From an uncultured Collinsella sp. (GTDB taxonomy: Bacteria; Actinomycetota; Coriobacteriia; Coriobacteriales; Coriobacteriaceae): a stretch of 64,000 nt of DNA. Below the pieces are notes generated by a model that saw nothing but the letters and a program-made list of their open reading frames with translations, was not told the DNA's origin and searched no databases. Location: contig CABQJJ010000004.1 of assembly GCA_902464485.1 (NCBI GenBank), positions 1 through 64,000 on the forward strand, given 5' to 3'. The stretch's first letter is position 1; the number at the start of each line of letters is the position of its first letter. A program made the translations under genes and the position numbers. Positions 53,704 to 62,387 of the stretch are shown piece by piece.

Positions 53704-55161
53704 ATGGACTACAAGATCATCGGCTACGAGCCCGCCCAGCTATTCCATTTCTTTGAGGATATCAGCGCGATCCCCCGCGGGTCTGGTAACGAGAAGGGCA
53801 TCAGCGATTTCCTGGTCGCGTTTGCCAAGGAGCGCGGTCTCGATGTGTACCAGGACGAGGTCTACAACGTCATCATTCGCAAGCCCGCGTCTGCCGGCGC
53901 CGAGAATGCCCCGACCGTGATGCTGCAGGGTCACATCGACATGGTGTGCGACAAGCTGGGTTCCGTCGAGCACGACTTTACGACCGACGGTATCGACCTG
54001 GTCGTCAAGGACGGCGTCCTTACCGCCAACGGCACCACTCTAGGCGCCGACAACGGCATCGCCGTCGCTCTGATGCTCACTGTTCTCGATGACGATTCGA
54101 TCGTTCACCCCGCCCTCGAGTGCGTATTCACCACCGACGAGGAGACTGGGCTGGTCGGCGCCGAGACGCTCGACAAGTCCCAGATTAGCGCCCGCACTAT
54201 GATTAACCTTGACTCCGAGGAAGAGGGCGTTGCCACCGTCAGCTGCGCCGGCGGCGTCGTCGTTACCTACACCTGCCCGATCGTGCGCGAGCACAAGACC
54301 GGTAGCACCCTCACGCTCGACATCTCCGGCCTGCTGGGCGGTCACTCCGGCAGCGATATCCACCTGGAGCGCGGCAATGGCAACCTCATCATGGCCCGCA
54401 TCATCGACCGCCTGATGGTTGCCGGCGAGCCCGCCATCGTCAGCTTCAACGGCGGCACCAAGGACAACGCCATCAACCGTGAGTGCAAGGCTGTTCTGGT
54501 CTACGCCGACCACGCTGCCGCCGAGGCCGCGGCCCAGATCGCAGAGGGCATCATCGCCGACGTCACTGCCGAGCTCGAGGTCTTCGACCCCGGCTTTACC
54601 TGCACCGTCGAGATTGCCGACGACGCCGAGGTCGAGGCCATGGACCAGAAGTCCGCGCTTGCCCTCATCCGCGCCTTGCGTCTTGCCCCTAACGGCGTTG
54701 TTCGTCGCAACGTCGCCACCGACGGCTCCGTCGAGGTTTCCTCCAACATCGGTGTGGTTGCCACTTCTGACGACGAGGTCAAGATTATGCTGTCCCCGCG
54801 CTCCTCGATCACCTCGCTGCAGAACGAGTTTAAGGACCGCCTGCAGACGCTGGCCGATGTCCTGGGCTTCGACGCCAAGTTTGAGTTCGAGTATCCCGGC
54901 TGGAGCTATGCCGAGCATTCGCCGGTCCGCGACGTCTTTGTCGAGAGCTATCGCGAGCTCTTTGGCTCCGAGCTGCGCATCGAGTCCATTCACGCCGGCC
55001 TTGAGTGCGGCCTGTTTGCCGAGGCCCTGCACGGCCTGGACGCCATCGCCGTGGGCCCGACGCTCTCCGATGTCCACACCCCGGACGAGAGCATGGAGCT
55101 CGCTTCTGCCGAGCGCTTCTACGAGCTGCTCATCGACGTCCTCAAGCGCCTCGCTGCGTAA
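53704..55161 (+). CDS. pepD: Aminoacyl-histidine dipeptidase (M20 family)
   Basis: A 485-aa di-zinc peptidase of the PepD type that hydrolyses dipeptides such as carnosine. Visible are FEDISAIPRGSGNE at the N-terminus, GHIDMV near residue 78 (metal His and Asp), LGADNGIAVA near residue 115, and TDEETGL with the catalytic Glu near residue 143. ATG follows AAGGAGG. Monocistronic, with a terminator-like hairpin at 55201. Related to, but clearly separate from, the M20 hydrolase at 18029. Confidence 0.93.
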   Translation: MDYKIIGYEPAQLFHFFEDISAIPRGSGNEKGISDFLVAFAKERGLDVYQDEVYNVIIRKPASAGAENAPTVMLQGHIDMVCDKLGSVEHDFTTDGIDLVVKDGVLTANGTTLGADNGIAVALMLTVLDDDSIVHPALECVFTTDEETGLVGAETLDKSQISARTMINLDSEEEGVATVSCAGGVVVTYTCPIVREHKTGSTLTLDISGLLGGHSGSDIHLERGNGNLIMARIIDRLMVAGEPAIVSFNGGTKDNAINRECKAVLVYADHAAAEAAAQIAEGIIADVTAELEVFDPGFTCTVEIADDAEVEAMDQKSALALIRALRLAPNGVVRRNVATDGSVEVSSNIGVVATSDDEVKIMLSPRSSITSLQNEFKDRLQTLADVLGFDAKFEFEYPGWSYAEHSPVRDVFVESYRELFGSELRIESIHAGLECGLFAEALHGLDAIAVGPTLSDVHTPDESMELASAERFYELLIDVLKRLAA

Positions 55162-55200
55162 GGTGCGAGAAGTCAAATCTAGGTATCGGTAACAATTATT

Positions 55201-55237
55201 AAAGCGGGGTCGAGCTTGATGCGCGGTCCCGCTTTAT
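55201..55237 (+). terminator. Terminator-like hairpin after pepD
   Basis: AAAGCGGG / CCCGCTTT perfect 8-bp stem with additional inner pairing; only three T at the end. Confidence 0.6.
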
Positions 55238-55350
55238 GCTGCAGGTTGCTTGATGTGGCATGATCCGTGCATCAATGGACCATCGGTGTACGGAGTAGCT
55301 TTGTGGCGTAGATGATAAATCGTTTTAGCTGATATGGAATGCCATGATAT

Positions 55351-55479
55351 TTCGGAAGTATGCGGCAAAATCTAAGACTCCTGAGCAGACCATGTTTTTT
55401 TATGACAAAATGCCTGATAAATTGAGTTAAAAAGTCCAGTGTGCTCGTGGGTCTTGAATTTTGCCGCATACTTCCGAAA
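55351..55479. repeat. 129-bp palindromic element, copy 2
   Basis: Same outer arms as 108-236 (TTCGGAAGTATGCGGCAAAA at the left and the complement ending CCGCATACTTCCGAA at the right) and the same inner GTGTGCTCG. The central 60 bp differ and are AT-rich. Adjacent AAGACTC / GGGTCTT extend the pairing. It lies in the convergent gap between pepD and mntP. Confidence 0.8.
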
Positions 55480-55528
55480 TCGGCTCGATATTCCTTGGCA
55501 ATATGGCACGGTGGAGGGCCGAATGCGG

Positions 55529-56107
55529 CTACAGCACGAAGATTCCCAGGTGCTCCAGCAAAATATTGAGCCCGATGAGGATGAGTACGACGCCGCCCAC
55601 GATGGTGGCGGGCTTTTCGTAGCGCGCGCCAAAGGTATGGCCAATCGCCACGCCAGCAACGGAGAAGATGAAGGTCGTGACTCCAATGAGCGACACGGCG
55701 GGAACGATGTCGACCGAGAGCGCCGCGAATGAGATGCCCACGGCTAGGGCATCAATTGAGGTAGCGATAGCCAGAATCAGATATTCGCCCAGGTCGATCT
55801 TCTCGGTATCCTTGCCGTCGCCCTCGTCTTCGTCCTCGGTAAAGGCCTCCCACAGCATCTTGCCGCCGATGAAGGCCAACAGAATAAAGGCAATCCAATG
55901 GTCGATGGGGCCGATGATGCCCATGAACTGGCTGCCGAGCGCCCAGCCGATCACGGGCATGCCGGCTTGAAAGCCTCCAAAAAACAGGCCGAGCACCACG
56001 GCGACTTTTAGGTTGATCTTTTTCATGCCAAGGCCCTTGCAGATGGATACAGCAAAAGCGTCCATCGAAAGACCAACGGCGAGCAGCACAAGCTCTGCGA
56101 GTCCCAT
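55529..56107 (-). CDS. mntP: Manganese efflux pump MntP
   Basis: A 192-aa membrane protein with six helices in two similar halves. The Asp-containing first helix of each half (SMDAFAVSI and TSIDALAVGIS) is the signature of MntP. An acidic loop (EDEDEGDGKDTEK) separates the halves. ATG 56107 follows GAGAGGGAG. It is preceded by a manganese riboswitch with a terminator, so excess Mn2+ should switch the pump on. Confidence 0.92.
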   Translation of the reverse strand: MGLAELVLLAVGLSMDAFAVSICKGLGMKKINLKVAVVLGLFFGGFQAGMPVIGWALGSQFMGIIGPIDHWIAFILLAFIGGKMLWEAFTEDEDEGDGKDTEKIDLGEYLILAIATSIDALAVGISFAALSVDIVPAVSLIGVTTFIFSVAGVAIGHTFGARYEKPATIVGGVVLILIGLNILLEHLGIFVL

Positions 56108-56157
56108 AGTTTGGCTCCCTCTCTGCGGGCGGGCCCGCGTGTGCCTATTGGGGAGCA

Positions 56158-56297
56158 ACAAAAAAGACCCGTGGCGTACGCGTTGCGCGTACAACCACGA
56201 GTCTCGTTCATTAAGGCAAGCCAGGTCGATTCGACCAGTATGTTGACTTGCCGCGCCACCGGAGGCGAACCCGGCCACGCGACTACTCCCTCATTTG
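56158..56297 (-). ncRNA. yybP-ykoY manganese riboswitch
   Basis: Read on the minus strand, the conserved elements occur in order: GGGAGTAG, GTCAACATACTGG, and AATGAACGAGACTCG. A terminator (GACTCGTGG... / CCACGGGTC followed by TTTTTTG) overlaps the 3' end. The last helix can pair either with the aptamer or with the terminator arm. It lies 50 nt before mntP and fits Mn2+-dependent antitermination. Confidence 0.85.
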
Positions 56298-56452
56298 TGT
56301 GAGACCCGATGCTATCACAAGAGCAGTCAAATTGGGATGGGCTCTCGGCGGCGTTCGCTCATTCTGTAAGCATCGGATTTCGCGATCGTGGTGGGGGCAA
56401 ACCGTGAGAAACTATTTAGCGTTTATGGAGCGTATAGGATTGGAGCGATGCC

Positions 56453-57520
56453 TTGGATAAGAACGAGTTGCAAAAGCGTATGGAACAGGCCATTCGCCTG
56501 ACGGCACCTGGCCAGCCGATCCGCACCGCCCTCGACATGATCATTGCCGGTCACCTGGGTGCCCTTATCTGCGTCGGCGACACCGAAAACGTACTCGCTG
56601 CCGGTAACGACGGCTTCCCGCTCAACATTTCGTTTACCTCGAACCGCCTGTTCGAGCTTTCCAAGATGGACGGCGCCATCGTCATCGATGGCGACCTCAC
56701 CCAGATCCTGCGCGCCAACTTCCACCTCAATCCCGATCCCTCGCTCGCCACGAGTGAAACGGGCATGCGTCACCGTACTGCCGCTCGCATGTCGGTGCTC
56801 ACCGACGCCATCGTGATCTCGGTTTCGGCTCGTCGTGCCGTCGTCAACGTGTACGTCCACGGTAAGAGCTACGAGATCCAGCCTGTCACCACCATCATGA
56901 GCTCGGTCAACCAGCTCGTCGCCACGCTCCAGACCACCCGTCAGTCGCTCGACCGCTCCCTGCTGCGTCTGACGGCCCTCGAGCTCGATGACTACGTTAC
57001 GCTCGCCGACATCACCGGCATTTTCTCGAGTTTCGAGATCATGCAGCAGGCAAAGACTGAGCTTAAGGATTGCATTGTCAAGCTGGGCAACCAGGGCAAG
57101 CTCGTGCAGATGCAGCTCGAGCAGCTCGCCGGCTCCAGCATGGATACCGAGTACGACCTGATGATTCGCGACTATGCGAGCGATTCCTCCGAGGCCAATG
57201 CCGAAAAGATCCGCGCCAATCTGAGTCGTATGACGCCCAAGGACTTGTCCGACCCGCAGCATGTGGCGGCGGTTCTGGGTTACGACGACCTGGACGAGGA
57301 CTCCGTCATGACACCGCTGGGCCTGCGCACGCTTTCGCGCGTGTCCGTCGTGCGCGACGGCGTGGCCGAGAAAATCGTCGACGAGTATGGATCGCTGCAG
57401 GAGCTCATGGACGATATCAGCGAGGATCCGGAGCGCCTGGGCGACTTTGGCGTTAACAACCCTGCCATTCTTGCGGACTCCCTGTACCGCATGAAGGGCA
57501 CCAAACAGGGGAACGCATAA
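56453..57520 (+). CDS. disA: Diadenylate cyclase DisA
   Basis: A 355-aa DNA-integrity scanning protein that makes cyclic di-AMP. The N-terminal DAC domain has DGA (residues 73-75) and RHR (residues 106-108), the catalytic pair. A helical linker is followed by a C-terminal helix-hairpin-helix DNA-binding domain. It forms octamers that pause at branched DNA. The start is TTG at 56453 with GGAG 8 nt upstream; no in-frame ATG exists nearby. The stop overlaps the ispD start (TAATG). Confidence 0.94.
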   Translation: MDKNELQKRMEQAIRLTAPGQPIRTALDMIIAGHLGALICVGDTENVLAAGNDGFPLNISFTSNRLFELSKMDGAIVIDGDLTQILRANFHLNPDPSLATSETGMRHRTAARMSVLTDAIVISVSARRAVVNVYVHGKSYEIQPVTTIMSSVNQLVATLQTTRQSLDRSLLRLTALELDDYVTLADITGIFSSFEIMQQAKTELKDCIVKLGNQGKLVQMQLEQLAGSSMDTEYDLMIRDYASDSSEANAEKIRANLSRMTPKDLSDPQHVAAVLGYDDLDEDSVMTPLGLRTLSRVSVVRDGVAEKIVDEYGSLQELMDDISEDPERLGDFGVNNPAILADSLYRMKGTKQGNA

Positions 57521-58248
57521 TGGCGCCCGTATGCGCCGTGGTCGTTGCCGGTGGCAGCGGCCAGCGCTTTGGAAATCCCGGCGGCAAGCAGCTCGTTAAC
57601 GTGGCGGGCCGTCCGCTCATGAGCTGGTCCATCCGCGCGTTTGATCGGAGCGAAAAGGTCGGTCACATCGTGGTGGTGTGTCCTGCCAAGCGTCGTGCCG
57701 AGATGCGCCGCCTGGCAATCGACCCGTTTGACTATGACACGCCCATCAGCTTTGCCGATGCCGGCGATACCCGCCAGGATTCCACCCGAGCCGGCGTGCA
57801 TGCGGTCCCGGCAGGCTTTGAATACGTCGCCATTCACGACGGCGCCCGCCCGCTCATTACCACCGAGGCCATCGACCATGCGATTGACGTGCTCGTGGGC
57901 GACCGCTCACTCGACGGCGTCGTGTGTGGACAGCCCGCAATCGACACGCTCAAGATCGTCGACGGCGATAACATCGTTGAGACGCCGCCGCGCGAACTCT
58001 ATTGGGCCGCGCAAACGCCGCAGATCTTTAGCGTCGACGCCATGAGGCGCGCCCATGCCGCGGCGATTGCCGAGGGCTTTATCGGTACCGACGATTCGTC
58101 ACTGGTCGAGCGCATGGGCGGCCGCGTCCGCTGCGTCCAGAGCCCGCGCGACAACCTTAAGGTGACGGTGCCCGAGGACCTGCGTCCCGTAACCGCGATT
58201 CTGCTCGGCCGCATGGCCGAGGGAGAGGACCTTCCCCATGTTCAGTAA
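57520..58248 (+). CDS. ispD: 2-C-methyl-D-erythritol 4-phosphate cytidylyltransferase
   Basis: A 242-aa nucleotidyltransferase of the MEP pathway. The N-terminal VVVAGGSGQRFGNPGGKQL binds CTP and HDGARPL near residue 107 is typical. Coupled to disA by a one-base overlap and to ispF by an 11-base overlap, so disA, ispD and ispF probably share one transcript. Confidence 0.96.
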   Translation: MAPVCAVVVAGGSGQRFGNPGGKQLVNVAGRPLMSWSIRAFDRSEKVGHIVVVCPAKRRAEMRRLAIDPFDYDTPISFADAGDTRQDSTRAGVHAVPAGFEYVAIHDGARPLITTEAIDHAIDVLVGDRSLDGVVCGQPAIDTLKIVDGDNIVETPPRELYWAAQTPQIFSVDAMRRAHAAAIAEGFIGTDDSSLVERMGGRVRCVQSPRDNLKVTVPEDLRPVTAILLGRMAEGEDLPHVQ

Positions 58249-58732
58249 CCTGCGCATTGGACACGGCTACGATGTCCACCGTCTGGTGGAGGGACGTCGA
58301 TGTATTATCGGTGGGGTCGACATTCCCTACGAGCGCGGCCTGCTGGGCCACTCGGATGCCGATGTGCTCGCGCACGCGTTGGCCGACGCCATTCTGGGCG
58401 CCTGCCGCGGGGGAGACATTGGCAAGTTGTTCCCCGACACCGATCCTGCCTATGAGGGCGCCGACTCGATGGTGCTGCTTGCCCGCGTGATGGACTATGC
58501 ACGCGAGCTGGGCTTTGAGTTTGTCGATGCCGACTGCACCATTGCCTGTCAGCAGCCCAAGATCACCCCGCACCGCGATGCCATGCGCGCGAACCTGGCC
58601 CATGCCCTGGGCGTTGACGTCGAAAACGTGGGCGTCGCCGCCACCACGACCGAAAAGCTCGGTTGGGAGGGGCAGGGCGAGGGAATTGGCGCCTGGGCCG
58701 TCTGCCTGCTACAGAAAACCGCTAAGGAGTAA
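58238..58732 (+). CDS. ispF: 2-C-methyl-D-erythritol 2,4-cyclodiphosphate synthase
   Basis: A 164-aa MEP-pathway enzyme. The metal site is GHGYDVHRL (Asp and His near residues 12-14) with HSDADVLAHALADAILGA (about 38-55). The C-terminal KLGWEGQGEGIGA binds the cytidine region. Start overlaps ispD; cysS begins 3 bp after its stop. The pair ispD-ispF is separate here, although many bacteria fuse them. Confidence 0.96.
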   Translation: MFSNLRIGHGYDVHRLVEGRRCIIGGVDIPYERGLLGHSDADVLAHALADAILGACRGGDIGKLFPDTDPAYEGADSMVLLARVMDYARELGFEFVDADCTIACQQPKITPHRDAMRANLAHALGVDVENVGVAATTTEKLGWEGQGEGIGAWAVCLLQKTAKE

Positions 58733-58735
58733 CGA

Positions 58736-60202
58736 ATGCGTATCTACAACAGCGCTACCCATAAAAAAGAAGAGTTCCAGCCTATCGAGTCCGGCAAGGT
58801 CCGCATGTACGTGTGCGGCCCCACGGTCTACGACAACATCCACATCGGCAACGCCCGCACGTTCATCAGCTTTGACGTGATTCGCCGTTGGCTCATCGCA
58901 AGCGGTTACGAGGTCACGTTCGCACAGAACCTCACCGATGTCGACGACAAGATCATCAAGCGCGCCAACGAGCAGGGCCGTACGGCCGCTGAGGTCGCGA
59001 CGGAGTTCTCCGACAAGTTTATCGGCGTCATGCGCGCCGCTAACGTGCTCGATCCCGATGTGCGTCCCCGCGCCACCAAGGAGATCGGCCCCATGATCGC
59101 TATGATCAAGACGCTCATCGAGCAGGGCCACGCCTATGCCGCCGATAACGGCGACGTGTACTTTGCCGTGCGCAGCGATCCCAACTACGGTCAGGTCTCG
59201 GGCCGCAACATCGACGACCTTATGGTTGGCGCGCGTATCGAGGAGAACGAGGACAAGAACGACCCGCTCGACTTTGCCCTGTGGAAGGCCGCGAAGCCCG
59301 GCGAGCCCAGCTGGCCGAGCCCCTGGGGCGAGGGCCGTCCCGGTTGGCACACCGAGTGCGCCGCCATGGTGCACCGCTACCTGGGCACCCCGATCGACAT
59401 TCACGGCGGTGGCTCCGACCTTGCCTTCCCGCATCATGAGAACGAGTGCGCCCAGGCCACCTGCGCCTGGCACCAGGGTTTCTCCAACACCTGGATGCAC
59501 ACGGGTATGCTGCTGGTCGACGGCGAGAAGATGTCCAAGTCGCTCGGAAACTTCTTTACGCTGGCCGAGGTGCTCGAGCAGCACTCTGCCGCGGCCCTGC
59601 GCTTGCTGATGCTGCAGACGAGCTATCGCTCGCCGCTCGACTTTTCTTGGGAGCGCCTGGAGGGTGCCGAGAACTCGCTCACACGTATCGCCGGTACGGT
59701 CGAGAACCTGCGTTGGGCAGCGAACCACGCGACGGCCGATGCCGATGGGGCTGCTGCCGAGGCGTTTGCTGCCAAGGCCGCCGAGACCCGTGCAGCCTTT
59801 AAGGAGTGCATGGACGACGACTTTAACACCGCCGGTGCCATGGGTGCCGTCTTTGGCTTTGTGACCGAGTGCAACCAGTACCTGGAGCAGGCGGGCGACG
59901 CTGTCGACAAGGCCGCTGCCCTTGCCGCCGCCGATACGCTGGCAGAGTTGCTCAATACGTTTGGCGTCGAGCTTCCCGAGCCCAAGGTCGAGCTGCCGCT
60001 GGGCCTGCTGGGCGTTGCCGCCGGTCTGGTCGCCTACACGGGCGACGACGTGGACGAGGCCGCTGCTAAGATTCTCGAGGCTCGCGCCGAGGCCCGTGCC
60101 GCCAAGAACTGGGATCTGGCCGATGCCATCCGCGATCAGCTCAAGGACCTGGGCCTCACCATTGAAGATACGGCCGCGGGTACTCGTATTAAGACTCTCT
60201 AG
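58736..60202 (+). CDS. cysS: Cysteinyl-tRNA synthetase
   Basis: A 488-aa class I synthetase. HIGN in NIHIGNARTF (about residue 38), the zinc ligand Cys in MYVCGPTVYDN (about residue 24), the GWHTECAAM segment and KMSKSLGN (about residue 265) are intact. The C-terminal helical domain ends AGTRIKTL. ATG follows AAGGAGTAACG. Part of the disA-ispD-ispF-cysS run. A long imperfect hairpin (60209-60311) follows. Confidence 0.96.
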   Translation: MRIYNSATHKKEEFQPIESGKVRMYVCGPTVYDNIHIGNARTFISFDVIRRWLIASGYEVTFAQNLTDVDDKIIKRANEQGRTAAEVATEFSDKFIGVMRAANVLDPDVRPRATKEIGPMIAMIKTLIEQGHAYAADNGDVYFAVRSDPNYGQVSGRNIDDLMVGARIEENEDKNDPLDFALWKAAKPGEPSWPSPWGEGRPGWHTECAAMVHRYLGTPIDIHGGGSDLAFPHHENECAQATCAWHQGFSNTWMHTGMLLVDGEKMSKSLGNFFTLAEVLEQHSAAALRLLMLQTSYRSPLDFSWERLEGAENSLTRIAGTVENLRWAANHATADADGAAAEAFAAKAAETRAAFKECMDDDFNTAGAMGAVFGFVTECNQYLEQAGDAVDKAAALAAADTLAELLNTFGVELPEPKVELPLGLLGVAAGLVAYTGDDVDEAAAKILEARAEARAAKNWDLADAIRDQLKDLGLTIEDTAAGTRIKTL

Positions 60203-60208
60203 TATTTG

Positions 60209-60311
60209 TCGACCGTTCGAGGTGTGGCAGATTGCCTTGAAAGAGGAAGGCATAGACCTGGTGGTCATGCCCGACGATTGAAAGGCAAGGTGCCGTGGCT
60301 CGGACGGTCGA
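60209..60311. repeat. Imperfect 103-bp palindrome between cysS and rlmB
   Basis: TCGACCGTTCGAG (60209-60221) pairs with CTCGGACGGTCGA (60299-60311) in 12 of 13 positions, and inner GGCA-TGCCTT blocks pair with AAGGCA-TGCC. A short T-rich tail follows (TTCTTATTCGTTTTC). It might be a terminator or another palindromic element. Confidence 0.6.
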
Positions 60312-60345
60312 TTCTTATTCGTTTTCTATTTAAGGAGGCCGTCTT

Positions 60346-61260
60346 ATGGCCGACAATCACAAGCGTGCTCCGCGTGGTGGCAAGCAGACCGCCTCTGGCT
60401 CGCGTCCGATTCGCCGCAATGATCGCGCTGCCGCTCCCAAGGGCCAGCGCGATCGCACTCAGGCCGCACGTCCGCAGCGCGACCGCAGCCGCGACAACGT
60501 TCAGGTTCCCAAGGGCGAGTTTATCGAAGGTCGCCGTGCTGCCGCCGAGGCGCTGCGCACCGGTTTTCCCATCAAGTGCGCGCTCATCGCCGAGAGCGGG
60601 GAGCGCGATGCCGCCCTGTCGCGTCTGGTCGATGACCTCAACGCCGCGGGTGTCCGCATTAAGTACGTGCCGCGCGCACAGCTCGATGCGCTTTCGAGCC
60701 ATGGCGCTCACCAGGGCATCGCGCTCGAGGTGGGCAACTTCCCCTATGCCGATGTCGCCGATATCCTCGACCGCGCGGGTGACGGACCGGCGCTCGTCGT
60801 CGTACTCGACCACGTGACCGACGACGGCAACTTTGGCGCCATCGTGCGCTCCGCCGAGGTCGTGGGCGCCGCGGGCGTCATCATCGCCAACAAGCGTGCC
60901 GCCGGCGTGACTGTGGGCAGCTACAAGACTTCAGCCGGTGCCGTCATGCACCTGCCCATCGCGCAGGTGCCCAACATCGCCCGTGCGCTCGACGATCTTA
61001 AGGCTGCTGGCTTTTGGGTGGGCGGCGCCTCCGAGCACGCCGAAGGCGGTTGCTGGGATGCTCCCTTCGAGGGCCGCGTGGCACTCGTCATGGGTTCCGA
61101 GGGCGACGGTATCTCGCGCCTGGTGCTCGAGAAATGTGACTTTTTGACCAAGCTTCCCCAGCGCGGCATGACCGAGAGCCTCAACGTTGCCCAGGCGACC
61201 ACGGCGCTGTGCTTTGAGTGGCTGCGCCGCAACGCCGGCGAGCTCATGGGGGAGGAGTAG
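60346..61260 (+). CDS. rlmB: 23S rRNA 2'-O-methyltransferase RlmB-like (SpoU family)
   Basis: A 304-aa TrmH/SpoU methyltransferase. Residues 1-57 form a basic, disordered extension rich in Arg, Lys and Gln. The substrate-binding domain follows (GRRAAAEALR), then the knotted catalytic domain with motif 1 DDGNFGAIVRSAEV, motif 2 ALVMGSEGDGIS and motif 3 ESLNVAQATT. RlmB methylates G2251 in the peptidyl-transferase loop. ATG follows AAGGAGG. The next gene, a YacP-type nuclease, starts 3 bp after the stop; cysS, rlmB and yacP are also neighbours in Bacillus. Confidence 0.92.
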   Translation: MADNHKRAPRGGKQTASGSRPIRRNDRAAAPKGQRDRTQAARPQRDRSRDNVQVPKGEFIEGRRAAAEALRTGFPIKCALIAESGERDAALSRLVDDLNAAGVRIKYVPRAQLDALSSHGAHQGIALEVGNFPYADVADILDRAGDGPALVVVLDHVTDDGNFGAIVRSAEVVGAAGVIIANKRAAGVTVGSYKTSAGAVMHLPIAQVPNIARALDDLKAAGFWVGGASEHAEGGCWDAPFEGRVALVMGSEGDGISRLVLEKCDFLTKLPQRGMTESLNVAQATTALCFEWLRRNAGELMGEE

Positions 61261-61263
61261 CGC

Positions 61264-61941
61264 ATGTCCAAGAAGAACCGTGCCAAGTCCAAGGCCAAGC
61301 GCTTTGGCGAAGGCTCGGCCAAGCCGATTGTTTCGGCCGCGACCTATGGTGTGGGCGGCAATGCGTTTGCGCAGGCCATCGCCGATCCGGTCTCGACGGT
61401 GCATTCCAATAAGCCCGAGCTGCTGGTGGTCGACGGCTACAACGTGATCCACTGCACGCCGCGCTACGAAAAGCTCGTCTACGACCATTCCGACGATCCG
61501 TATTCCAGCGACGTCCACGATATGGCGCGCACCGCACTCATCAACGACGTGGCGGCGTTTGCCCAGGGCCGCTACGAGGCCGTGATCGTGTTTGACGGCG
61601 CGGGCAATATCTCCAGTGAGCGTCCCAACCTGCCGGCCCGCGGCGTGCGCATCGAGTTTTCGCCGACGGGCGTCTCTGCCGATACCGTGGTACAGAAGCT
61701 CTGCATCGAGGCACGCGAGGAAGGCCGCGCATGCTCCGTGGTGTCGAGTGACGGCACGATCCAGGCTGTCGTCATGGGCAAGGGCGTTACGCGCATCTCG
61801 AGCCGTATGCTGGTGGACGAGATCAAACAGATCGATAACGACGTTCACGAGGCAGAGGAAGCTCCGCAGATCAAGATGACTCTGGGCAGCCGCCTGAGTC
61901 CCGATGCCCTGGCCAAGCTCAAGGCCCTGCGCGGACGGTAG
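61264..61941 (+). CDS. YacP-like NYN domain ribonuclease
   Basis: A 225-aa protein of the YacP (Rae1) family. Rae1 of Bacillus cleaves mRNA within the ribosome A site. The N-terminal 55 residues are basic and variable. The NYN nuclease core starts at LLVVDGYNVIH (catalytic Asp near residue 60), has VFDGAGN near residue 107, and SSDGTIQ near residue 160. It ends in a helix ahead of the stop. Coupled to rlmB by a 3-bp gap behind GGGGGAGGAG. Confidence 0.9.
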   Translation: MSKKNRAKSKAKRFGEGSAKPIVSAATYGVGGNAFAQAIADPVSTVHSNKPELLVVDGYNVIHCTPRYEKLVYDHSDDPYSSDVHDMARTALINDVAAFAQGRYEAVIVFDGAGNISSERPNLPARGVRIEFSPTGVSADTVVQKLCIEAREEGRACSVVSSDGTIQAVVMGKGVTRISSRMLVDEIKQIDNDVHEAEEAPQIKMTLGSRLSPDALAKLKALRGR

Positions 61942-62164
61942 GGGATTATCCATAGAGACCCGTTTCCCAATTGGCCGGCCCGTTGATTTGTAATCAATGG
62001 ACTGTGGGTTGCCGTCGCCAAAACGAATAGTTTTTGGTTTTGGCGAACGGATAAAACTATTCGTTCTGGCGAATAGTTTTGAGATGTGGTCGGGTGAAGG
62101 GCCTGTTGCGCCTCGTCCGCAATTCCTTTATTCTTAACTGGCTTCGCGCGAAAGCGCCAAGTGT
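61942..62164. other. AT-rich gap with nested hairpins before tRNA-Thr
   Basis: CGAATAGTTTT occurs at 62024 and 62070 and its complement at 62053, so two alternative hairpins can form. TGATTTGTAATCA (61984-61996) is identical to 13 bp of the tRNA-Thr anticodon arm (62192-62204). No gene is visible. Confidence 0.55.
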
Positions 62165-62239
62165 GCCAGTGTGGCGCAACGGTAGCGCAACTGATTTGTA
62201 ATCAGTGGGTTGCAGGTTCGATTCCTGTCACTGGCTCCA
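62165..62239 (+). tRNA. tRNA-Thr (anticodon UGU)
   Basis: Acceptor GCCAGTG / CACTGGC, D-arm GCGCAACGGTAGCGC, anticodon stem CTGAT / ATCAG around TTTGTAA (TGT at positions 34-36), T-arm GCAGGTTCGATTCCTGT, encoded CCA. The sequence downstream is AT-richer and phage- or plasmid-like. Confidence 0.95.
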
Positions 62240-62247
62240 TGAAAGAA

Positions 62248-62292
62248 AAAGCAGGTCAGAGGGTATTTTCCTCTGGCCTGCTTTCTTTTATA
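62248..62292 (+). terminator. Terminator of tRNA-Thr
   Basis: AAAGCAGGTCAGAGG pairs with CCTCTGGCCTGCTTT (one G-T pair) around GTATTTT, followed by CTTTTAT. Confidence 0.85.
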
Positions 62293-62387
62293 TCGCCGCC
62301 GTGTGCAATGGGCTGTGCAACGATGTGTGCAATAAAACGGGTTTTGGATCCTATGTCGAATTATTAAAATTCATAGTTTCGCCATTA

